From Chitinophagaceae bacterium (GTDB lineage: Bacteria > Bacteroidota > Bacteroidia > Chitinophagales > Chitinophagaceae), in NCBI GenBank assembly GCA_003534175.1, contig DPFD01000264.1, forward strand, positions 1 to 5,339: 5,339 nt of DNA, in the 5' to 3' direction. Below are positions 1-5,339 of this stretch, in pieces. Both the position numbers and the translations under genes were made by a program. A model generated the notes under the pieces. The model was not told the DNA's origin, did not search any database, and saw only the letters and a list, made by a program, of their open reading frames with translations. How positions within the stretch are numbered: the first letter of the stretch is position 1; each line of letters begins with the position of its first letter.

Positions 1-233
1 CCGATACCTTTACATGTAACATTCTCTCTAACGTTTCGTCAGTCGCCGCATTCCTATTCTTGATTTTTTAATAAAAGCTCATTAGTAAACGCATTGCCGG
101 TGCATACACTAAACCTCTCTCGCTGAATCATGTACTATTGCTCACGGGCTGCCGGATAGCAGTGAGGTCCTCCGAACGGATAGCCGGAACACATGCTGAT
201 AAAAGATCAGGAGCTGACAGCCCCCCAAAAAAA
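1..233. other. Left-edge stretch with no supported gene
   Basis: I see no convincing gene in this stretch. Short open runs touch the left edge: on the plus strand two frames stay open from the edge to stops at 61-63 and 69-71, and on the minus strand a frame from an ATG at 22-20 runs off the edge. Each is too short to assign, so the end or start of a neighbouring gene just outside the window is possible. Small details are an 8-bp direct repeat CGGATAGC at 153-160 and 177-184, a 5-bp stem with a 5-base loop at 196-210, and a C6A7 run at 221-233 just past the stop of the leftward carrier gene. None makes a convincing intrinsic terminator, because no T tract follows a stable stem on either strand. 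Confidence 0.5.
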
Positions 234-1730
234 TTACAGATAGATGCCGATGATTAAACTGATGATGCAGATGCCTAGCAGAATCAGCAACAAGGGGGTG
301 ATGAATTTGATCCAGGCTTTTAAACTAACGTTTACGAGTGCCAGCGAAGGTAGGATAAGCCCGGTGGGTGTGAGGAAGCCCATGATGCCCATGCCATATA
401 AATACGCGTTTACAATTTCGCGGCCCGGGATATCCATCAGCGTGGCCATGGATCCCATGATGGGCATAGTGAGTACTGCCATTCCGGAGGAGGAAGCAAT
501 GAACAGCGTAAACACAATAAATACCAGCAGCAGCGATATGATGAATAATACCGGTGGTAAACCAGCCGTTGCCTGTGTGGCATTGTAGATGATGGTGTCG
601 GCAATATTTCCGTCACTGAGTACAATGGAAACACCCCGTGCCGTGCCTACAATGAGTGCAACCGCCAACATGCTTTCGGCACCTTGTACAAAAGTGTGAA
701 TGAATTTTTTTTCGGAGATGCGCTGTATGAACGCTACCAGGATGGAGGCGGAAAGGAAGAGGGTAGACATTTCCAGCAACCACCAGTGCAGCCAGATTAC
801 ACCGCCTATCATGGTTAAGAATGTGGCCAGAAACACCAACAAAAGCAGGGTGTTTTTTCTGCCTATGCTGCCGGTATGATCATCCGTGGCTGTGGATTCT
901 GTTATCGATGGTTTTAATCCGTCCGTTTGATATACAATCGATGCTTCAGGATTTCTTTTTACTTTTTGAGCATACCGTACAATGTAAATGATGGTTACGG
1001 CAGTGGTAACCGCAAACAGAATCAATCGCTGAACGAGTCCGTCGGTCCAGTTGATGCCGGCTGCATTCGAGGCGATGATGGTTGAAAAGGGATTGGTAAA
1101 GGAGGAAAGCGTGCCCAGTTGTGTGCCGCCAAAGATAACGGCAACGGGTACCAGTAAATCGTATCCGGCTCTTAAGAACAAGGGCACCATTACAGCATAA
1201 AATACGAGGCCCTCTTCAGCCATGCCATACGACGCTCCTGCAAATGAAAACAAAAAGGTGAGGATAATGATGAGCCAGGATTCCTTCCCTTTCATACGCA
1301 GCGATAAAGCGGTTAGTCCGCTGACCAATGCCCCCGACTCGTTGAACAGATGAATGAAACCTCCAATCACCAGGATAAACAATACCACATCCACAGAATC
1401 TATCACCCCTTTTAAAGGTGCCTGAAGGATATCGATGAACGACTGGCTGTTGCGCTCGAGCTGAACGTAACTACCGGGAACGGACACCGGTTTACGGATT
1501 TGTCCGGATGAAAAATTTGTAAGCGGAATACGGATACCCAGGCTATCCAGTGTAGATTGTGCATAGGGCAATGTAACTGTCGACTCACTTTTCTGCACTA
1601 CGAATACCTGTTGTTCCGAATCATAGGTGAGGGTGTCATACTTTCCGGCAGGGATAAGCCAGGTAGCCAGTGCCGCGAGTATAACCACAAAGAGTAAAAT
1701 AGTGAGGGGGGAAGGCAGGTTCTTTTTCAT
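234..1730 (-). CDS. YfcC family (DcuC-type) inner-membrane carrier, 498 aa
   Basis: This is a polytopic secondary transporter of the YfcC/DcuC superfamily (Pfam DcuC type). Relatives are annotated as C4-dicarboxylate, short-chain carboxylate or basic amino acid carriers, and the substrate here cannot be read from sequence. Visible hallmarks are an N-terminal helix ending in LIPAGKYD (25-32), PGSY (85-88), the conserved GASYGMAEE loop (165-173), TNPFS (212-216), RYAQKVKRNPEAS (252-264) before a hydrophilic central loop (about 253-290), IASSSGMAVL (411-420) and FLTPTG (452-457). About 12 hydrophobic segments are apparent, near 9-28, 113-129, 152-169, 173-188, 192-206, 234-252, 292-314, 317-336, 352-370, 391-412, 443-464 and 475-497. 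Residues 31-112 form a polar segment longer than in typical Proteobacteria or Firmicutes YfcC. The start MKKNLPSPL at 1730 was chosen because it puts the charged N-terminus directly before the first helix; the frame stays open to 1823, but that extension would run into the divergent gene. No Shine-Dalgarno is seen. The family call is firm and the substrate is unknown. Confidence 0.92.
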   Translation of the reverse strand: MKKNLPSPLTILLFVVILAALATWLIPAGKYDTLTYDSEQQVFVVQKSESTVTLPYAQSTLDSLGIRIPLTNFSSGQIRKPVSVPGSYVQLERNSQSFIDILQAPLKGVIDSVDVVLFILVIGGFIHLFNESGALVSGLTALSLRMKGKESWLIIILTFLFSFAGASYGMAEEGLVFYAVMVPLFLRAGYDLLVPVAVIFGGTQLGTLSSFTNPFSTIIASNAAGINWTDGLVQRLILFAVTTAVTIIYIVRYAQKVKRNPEASIVYQTDGLKPSITESTATDDHTGSIGRKNTLLLLVFLATFLTMIGGVIWLHWWLLEMSTLFLSASILVAFIQRISEKKFIHTFVQGAESMLAVALIVGTARGVSIVLSDGNIADTIIYNATQATAGLPPVLFIISLLLVFIVFTLFIASSSGMAVLTMPIMGSMATLMDIPGREIVNAYLYGMGIMGFLTPTGLILPSLALVNVSLKAWIKFITPLLLILLGICIISLIIGIYL

Positions 1731-1755
1731 TCGCAGCAGGAAAGGTTTACATTTG
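1724..1755 (+). promoter_or_regulatory. Bacteroidota-type promoter for the 1798-2274 gene
   Basis: TACATTTG at 1748-1755 matches the Bacteroidota -7 consensus TAnnTTTG at every defined base. The expected -33 TTTG is represented only by TTTT at 1724-1727, with a 20-base spacer that is within the usual range. Transcription would begin near 1760, leaving an AT-rich leader of about 38 bases before the ATG at 1798. The -33 region lies inside the first codons of the divergent carrier gene, so the two transcription units are tightly packed. The -7 match is seen directly; promoter activity is inferred. Confidence 0.5.
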
Positions 1756-1797
1756 ATTAAAGCTAATAAAAAACCATTAACCCTGTTGATTTTTTGT

Positions 1798-2274
1798 ATG
1801 AAAGCCGCCACACTGAAAACCATAAAAGATGAACTGAGTACGCTGAGTGCGGAAACACTGCAACAAATGTTACTCAGGCTGGCACGCTTTAAAGCGGAGA
1901 ATAAAGAGTTGCTTACCTATTTGCTGTTTGAAAGTAATAACGAGGCAGCCTTTGTGGAGGAAGCGATTCGTGAAATGGATGAACAGTTTCTGGAAATTCG
2001 CCATGCGTCAGGATATATCATCCGCAAGCAACTGCGAAAAATTATCAAACACATGCTGAAGCACATCCGGTACAGTGGAGAGCCTGAAACGGAAGCCCGG
2101 TTGCGGTTGCACTTTTGCATGAAAATGCATGAACGTGGGTTGCATCAAAACCGCAGCACCACCATTAGAAATATGTATGTGAGTCAGCGTACCTACACTG
2201 AAAACACCATACAGAAAATGCATGAAGATTTACAATACGAGTTTGTGAAAGAGCTTGCGAAACTGGAACAATAA
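1798..2274 (+). CDS. Conserved Bacteroidota hypothetical protein, alpha-helical, 158 aa
   Basis: The function is unknown. The protein begins MKAATLKTIKDELSTLS and continues with a leucine-rich segment, then RFKAENKELLTYLLFE (30-45), an acidic stretch around EEAIREMDEQF (54-64), a basic stretch RKQLRKIIKHMLKHIRYSG (76-94) and a C-terminal helix ending KMHEDLQYEFVKELAKLEQ (140-158). I recognise this pattern from short hypothetical proteins in Bacteroidota, without a known role. It has no signal peptide, no membrane segment and no cysteine-based metal site, so it is probably cytoplasmic. The mix of Lys/Arg and Glu with few Gly or Pro residues predicts helical bundles and possibly self-association. 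The frame is open upstream to 1627, but the start at 1798 is preferred: homologues as I remember them begin with this MKxxTLK motif, the longer version would be antisense to the carrier gene, and a -7 element sits 43 bases upstream. No Shine-Dalgarno is present. Confidence 0.85.
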   Translation: MKAATLKTIKDELSTLSAETLQQMLLRLARFKAENKELLTYLLFESNNEAAFVEEAIREMDEQFLEIRHASGYIIRKQLRKIIKHMLKHIRYSGEPETEARLRLHFCMKMHERGLHQNRSTTIRNMYVSQRTYTENTIQKMHEDLQYEFVKELAKLEQ

Positions 2275-2363
2275 TATATCTCTGCATGTTGAATACAAAC
2301 GAAGGGATAATATTTCATTACACTTTCGGTTTATGCGTTTTATTCAGCTTGCGGTAATTGCTG

Positions 2364-2371
2364 TATTTTTA
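2364..2371 (+). promoter_or_regulatory. Weak -7-like element directly before the MurC-like gene
   Basis: TATTTTTA matches TAnnTTTG at all defined bases except the last. It ends only 4 bases before the ATG at 2376, so if real it would give a leaderless or nearly leaderless transcript. The best -33 candidate is TTTT at 2338-2341, with a 22-base spacer that is slightly too long. The rest of the gap (2275-2375) contains no hairpin followed by a T run, so readthrough from the 1798-2274 gene is equally possible. Confidence 0.18.
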
Positions 2372-2375
2372 CCCT

Positions 2376-3752
2376 ATGGTTCCTTTAGATTCCCTTCAAC
2401 ATTTTTATTTCATTGGCGTAGCAGGCTCAGGCATGAGCGCCATTGCACAATACCTTGCGGCTACCGGTAAGCGGGTGAGTGGCAGCGATCGCTTTTTTAC
2501 GGCGGGCAGCAACCTGCCCATTCAGCTGCAACTGGAAGCAGCCGGTATTCGTTGCCATCCACAGGATGGATCGGGTATGAAAGCGCAGATAGATGCCGTA
2601 GTGGTATCCACCGCCATTGAACCTACCGTGGTTGAAGTGCAGCTGGCAATGCAGCGCGGAATTCCTATTCTGCGCCGGAGTGAGTTGCTGGCCATGATTA
2701 CCCGAACCAGAAAAACCATCGCGGTGGGCGGCACCTCCGGTAAAAGCACCACCAGCGGAATGTTGTACAGTATTTTATCTGCGGCGGGCAGAAACCCGGG
2801 CATTATCAGTGGGGCCGGACTGGTATCCTTCATCCGGCAGGGAAAAATCGGAAATGCCGAAGCCGGTAATCCTGAAGGATGGCTGATTATTGAAGCCGAT
2901 GAAAGCGATGGCTCAATTGTGCAATATCAACCGGAGATTGGTTTGCTGTTGAATGTAGATAAAGACCATCAGGAGTTGCATGAATTGAAAGAACTGTTTA
3001 CCATTTTCAAGGCAAATACAAAACAGGAGTTCATTGTGAACAGAAGCAACGCTATGGCTGCCGAATTATCGTCGGGTTCCCGGTTTGATTTTTCTGTGGA
3101 TGATACTCCGGCACCTTTGCAGGCAACAGATTTCAAAGCATCAGGCTGGGAGATTACATTCAACATTCAGCAGGTGCCCTTTACATTACATGCACCGGGC
3201 AGGCACAATATGGAAAATGCGCTGGCGGCCGTAGCCTGTGCCATGGCAACAGGATTGAGTTTGGAAGAAACAGTTGAGGGCATTCAAGCGTATGAAGGCA
3301 TTTACCGGCGCCATCAACTCATTGGGGTTAAAAATGGCATCACCGTAGTGGATGACTTTGCGCACAATCCGGTGAAGTGCGCTTCGAGTATACGGGCCTG
3401 TCAGGGTATCGGTAAAAAAGTAATTGCCTGGTTTCAGCCTCATGGATACGGGCCCACACGGTTTCTGAAAGATGATTTTATTGCAGAGATCAGTGCCGCA
3501 TTGCGGGAGGAAGATGAAATTTGGATGAGTGAAATTTATTATGCAGGAGGAACTGCAGTGAAAGATATTTCCGCGGCAGATTTAATTCATGGCATACAGG
3601 CTCAACATAAAAAGGCAACCTTTGTGGAAGACCGCAATCAGTTTGCAGCCGCGGTACGAAATCATTTACAACCGGGAGATATCCTGCTGCTGATGGGGGC
3701 CAGAGATCCTACACTGGAAACCTTTGCCACCGAAGTATTCAACAACATCTAA
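2376..3752 (+). CDS. MurC-like Mur ligase family protein, 458 aa, substrate uncertain
   Basis: This is a cytoplasmic ATP-dependent Mur ligase with all three domains, closest in pattern to MurC (UDP-N-acetylmuramate:L-alanine ligase) and Mpl. The N-terminal Rossmann domain carries FIGVAGSGMSAIAQYL (12-27) and SGSD (35-38). The central ATPase domain has the P-loop GGTSGKSTT (118-126), the MurC-type EADESDGS (173-180) and LNVDKDHQ (192-199). The C-terminal domain begins after APGRHNMENALAA (273-285) and shows GIYRRHQLIG (308-317), DDFAHNP (326-332), FQPHGYGPTRF (353-363) and LMGARDP (439-445). Several of these differ from housekeeping MurC, which usually has GTHGKTTT, DDYAHHP, FQPHRYTRT and MGAGD, so I call the family but not the substrate. 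ATG at 2376 is chosen over an in-frame TTG at 2358 because MVPLDSLQHFYFIG gives the usual short lead into the Rossmann motif. The length is normal for MurC and no residue essential for ATP binding appears lost. hutI follows 10 bases after the stop, so the two are probably co-transcribed. Automated annotation would likely say murC. Confidence 0.88.
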   Translation: MVPLDSLQHFYFIGVAGSGMSAIAQYLAATGKRVSGSDRFFTAGSNLPIQLQLEAAGIRCHPQDGSGMKAQIDAVVVSTAIEPTVVEVQLAMQRGIPILRRSELLAMITRTRKTIAVGGTSGKSTTSGMLYSILSAAGRNPGIISGAGLVSFIRQGKIGNAEAGNPEGWLIIEADESDGSIVQYQPEIGLLLNVDKDHQELHELKELFTIFKANTKQEFIVNRSNAMAAELSSGSRFDFSVDDTPAPLQATDFKASGWEITFNIQQVPFTLHAPGRHNMENALAAVACAMATGLSLEETVEGIQAYEGIYRRHQLIGVKNGITVVDDFAHNPVKCASSIRACQGIGKKVIAWFQPHGYGPTRFLKDDFIAEISAALREEDEIWMSEIYYAGGTAVKDISAADLIHGIQAQHKKATFVEDRNQFAAAVRNHLQPGDILLLMGARDPTLETFATEVFNNI

Positions 3753-3762
3753 ACAACATACC

Positions 3763-5010
3763 GTGACTATTTTATTTACAAATATTGCTCAGTTGGTGAA
3801 CGTAAGGGAAGAAAGTGCTCCGTTGCGTGGAAAGGAACTGGCGGTGTTGCCGGTGATTGAAAGAGCATTTTTAATGGTGGAGGATGATACGATTCTAACC
3901 TATGGGAGCATGACTGATCTCGACTGGAAAGTGCCGGTTCAGCCAGAAACGGTGATTGATTTATCCGGACAGATTGTACTGCCGTGCTGGTGCGACAGCC
4001 ACACACATATTGTGTTTGCAGGAAGCAGGGAGAATGAATTTGTAGACAAAATTAAAGGGTTGAGTTATGTAGAAATAGCAGCACGGGGTGGTGGAATTTT
4101 AAATTCAGCCCGCAGATTAAATGAAACCTCTGAAGATGAGTTATACCGCCAGTCTTACCGGCGTTTACTGGAAGTACAACGGTTGGGAACAGGCGCGTTG
4201 GAAATAAAAAGCGGTTACGGATTAACGTTAGAAGGCGAATTAAAAATGCTGCGTGTGATCCGGCGTTTGAAACAGGATTCCGGAATGATAATTAAGTCTA
4301 CTTTTTTAGGCGCTCACACCATTCCTGCTGAGTACAAAGAAAATACGGAAGCCTATATGGATATATTACTGAATCAGATGTTGCCCGCCGTGGCGGGTGA
4401 AAAACTGGCAGATTATATTGATGTTTTTTGTGAGACGGGATTTTTTACTCCGGAGCAAACCGACCGGATATGTAAAGCTGGCAAGGCTGTAGGATTAAAG
4501 CCCCGGTTGCATGTGAATCAGTTAACCAGCATTGGCGGCATTGAAACGGCCATTGCAAATGAGGCGGTATCGGTAGATCATCTGGAAACCTTGACGGAAA
4601 ATGACATTGCCCTCCTGGGTAAATGGGATGGCATATCCACCCTGCTGCCTACGGCTGCGTTTTTTCTGAGGATGCCCATGCAGCCTGCCCGTGCCATCAT
4701 TGATGCGGGAGCCGTGGTGGCGCTGGCATCTGATTATAATCCGGGTTCATCGCCCAGTGGCAATATGAATTTTGTCAATAGTTTGAGTTGTATACAGATG
4801 AAGATGTTGCCGGAGGAAGTCATCAACGCATCCACCCTCAACGGAGCCTTCGCACTGGAAGCCGGTATGCAGGTTGGAAGCATCACTGAGGGTAAAAAGG
4901 CCAATCTCATCATAACCAAACCTATTCCGTCCTACACTTTCCTGCCCTACAGCTTTGGCAGCAATCATATCGAACGCGTTATGATTAACGGGGTGTTTGT
5001 AGATGGATAA
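3763..5010 (+). CDS. hutI: Imidazolonepropionase (EC 3.5.2.7), 415 aa
   Basis: HutI hydrolyses 4-imidazolone-5-propanoate to N-formimidoyl-L-glutamate, the third step of histidine degradation, in the cytoplasm. It belongs to the amidohydrolase superfamily, with one catalytic metal ion in a TIM barrel. Visible signatures are DSHTHIVFAGSRENEF (78-93) with the metal-binding HxH at His80 and His82, ARGGGIL (107-113), EIKSGYGL (147-154), FLGAHTIP (181-188), HVNQ (250-253) with the third metal-ligand His250, SVDHLE (270-275) and ASDYNPGSSPSGNM (322-335) with the catalytic or metal-binding Asp324. The composite beta domain is formed by the N-terminus and by the C-terminal segment KKANLIITK (378-386). 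The length matches the family, and no key residue is missing. GTG at 3763 is chosen because family members begin a few residues before the FTNIAQLVNVRE strand; the only upstream in-frame initiator, TTG at 3724, lies inside the preceding gene. No Shine-Dalgarno is present. The other hut genes (hutH, hutU, and hutG or a formimidoyltransferase) are absent from the window. Confidence 0.97.
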   Translation: MTILFTNIAQLVNVREESAPLRGKELAVLPVIERAFLMVEDDTILTYGSMTDLDWKVPVQPETVIDLSGQIVLPCWCDSHTHIVFAGSRENEFVDKIKGLSYVEIAARGGGILNSARRLNETSEDELYRQSYRRLLEVQRLGTGALEIKSGYGLTLEGELKMLRVIRRLKQDSGMIIKSTFLGAHTIPAEYKENTEAYMDILLNQMLPAVAGEKLADYIDVFCETGFFTPEQTDRICKAGKAVGLKPRLHVNQLTSIGGIETAIANEAVSVDHLETLTENDIALLGKWDGISTLLPTAAFFLRMPMQPARAIIDAGAVVALASDYNPGSSPSGNMNFVNSLSCIQMKMLPEEVINASTLNGAFALEAGMQVGSITEGKKANLIITKPIPSYTFLPYSFGSNHIERVMINGVFVDG

Positions 5011-5242
5011 GCCATTTGTGCCGTATACTATATATCTGTAACGTTAGTTTCCGGGATTGAGAAAACAATAGCTTCAGTTACTGTACTATAGATTAGCATT
5101 CTTCACTACCAAAAGGATGCGGCTTATTGTATTATTTCCTTCCGGCCTGATCAACGAATCAGTCCCTGAATGCCTCCTGTTTTTCTTAACTTAGCAATCC
5201 AACTATCAGCAGTATTATTTAACTCCCATAAACTCTGTATGT
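5011..5242. other. AT-rich intergenic gap after hutI
   Basis: I find no supported gene here. A 25-codon plus-strand reading frame (ATG 5117, TAG ending 5194) is preceded by AAAAGG but has no recognisable product. The palindrome TAACGTTA lies at 5039-5046. An interrupted inverted repeat at 5144-5165 has a CTGAT/ATCAG stem, a one-base mismatch and two further G-C pairs, with a 6-base loop. A T5 run lies 15 bases downstream (5180-5184), too far for a standard intrinsic terminator. It could still mark the 3' end of the hutI transcript. Confidence 0.45.
5187..5194 (+). promoter_or_regulatory. Possible -7 element of the SRPBCC gene
   Basis: TAACTTAG matches the Bacteroidota -7 consensus TAnnTTTG at all but one defined base and lies 48 bases upstream of the ATG at 5243. 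This spacing resembles that of the promoter proposed at 1748-1755. No TTTG is visible at the expected -33 distance, so this is a weak call. Confidence 0.25.
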
Positions 5243-5339
5243 ATGAAAAGATTAGAATTTTCCATTTCTATCCGGGCATCCAAACAAAAAGTGTATGATG
5301 TTATGTTAGGTATAACCCATAAAAAAACATACGAAGCCT
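5243..5339 (+). CDS. SRPBCC/AHSA1-like domain protein, N-terminal 32 codons only
   Basis: Only the first 32 residues lie in the window; the gene runs off the right edge. The sequence opens with a short beta strand (MKRLEFSISIRA), then SKQKVYDVMLG and THKKTYEA. This is the N-terminal pattern of SRPBCC (START/Bet v1-like, AHSA1-type) ligand-binding proteins: a first strand, then an A/S-x-x-x-K-V-W/Y helix, then a TY-x-x-W segment. The truncated last codon begins with T, which fits the expected Trp (TGG) but does not prove it. These small cytoplasmic proteins have a hydrophobic cavity and varied roles, so no specific function is assigned. The start at 5243 was chosen over an out-of-frame ATG at 5239 because that frame stops after 19 codons. 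No Shine-Dalgarno is present. Confidence 0.72.
   Translation, partial: MKRLEFSISIRASKQKVYDVMLGITHKKTYEA

Noticed and set aside
153..184. Direct repeat CGGATAGC as an attachment site or CRISPR-like repeat
   Set aside because: There are only two 8-bp copies, 16 bases apart, with no further copy, integrase or cas gene nearby.
196..236. Intrinsic terminator for the carrier gene
   Set aside because: Read leftward, the 5-bp stem at 210-196 is not followed by a T tract. The T7 run next to the stop comes before the stem, not after it.
244..588. Plus-strand open frame of 114 codons, methionine-rich
   Set aside because: It is the antisense shadow of the carrier's 3' part. Its many Met codons come from reading the complement of codons for membrane-helix residues, and it shows no family motif.
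1627..1797. N-terminal extension of the 1798-2274 gene back to an ATG at 1627
   Set aside because: The extension lies antisense to the start of the carrier gene and has low-complexity content. The start at 1798 matches the family start and has a promoter-like element just upstream.
1731..1823. N-terminal extension of the carrier to 1823
   Set aside because: It would overlap the divergent gene and place a non-conserved stretch before the standard charged start and first helix.
2522..2833. Minus-strand open frame of 103 codons within the MurC-like gene
   Set aside because: It lies wholly opposite well-conserved Mur ligase motifs, including the P-loop, and resembles no protein family.
5117..5194. 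25-codon small ORF preceded by AAAAGG
   Set aside because: It is short, has no recognisable product, and overlaps the possible -7 element of the next gene. Shine-Dalgarno-like sequences have little predictive value here, since none of the real genes uses one.

Overview
The window reads as ordinary chromosomal sequence from a member of the Bacteroidota, most likely in the Chitinophagia/Sphingobacteriia part of the phylum. Four things support this. None of the five starts has a recognisable Shine-Dalgarno sequence. At least one intergenic region carries a TAnnTTTG element, the -7 box of Bacteroidota promoters. The YfcC-type carrier has a long polar N-terminal insert that I associate with Bacteroidota members of that family. 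The small helical protein resembles a hypothetical family I know only from this phylum. The assignment rests on recognition, not on a database search.

Layout, left to right. Positions 1-233 show no convincing gene. A leftward gene (1730 to 234) encodes a 12-helix YfcC/DcuC-type inner-membrane carrier. It is divergently arranged, across only 67 bp, with a rightward gene (1798-2274) for a small, charged, alpha-helical protein of unknown function. About 100 bp further on is a two-gene unit: a MurC-like ATP-dependent ligase (2376-3752) and, 10 bases after its stop, imidazolonepropionase hutI (3763-5010, GTG start). A 232-bp AT-rich gap follows, and the window ends inside the first 32 codons of an SRPBCC/AHSA1-like protein.

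How the genes might work together. HutI catalyses the third step of histidine degradation. The MurC-like protein has all the core Mur-ligase motifs, but several signature positions differ from housekeeping MurC, and it lies outside any cell-wall cluster. Its close coupling to hutI is the most interesting feature here, although the shared role is unknown and may only be shared transcription. The carrier could import amino acids or carboxylates, but nothing in the window fixes its substrate. I saw no mobile element, CRISPR array, tRNA, rRNA or recognised riboswitch. Apart from the atypical Mur ligase and its neighbour, I found no sign of an undescribed multi-gene system.
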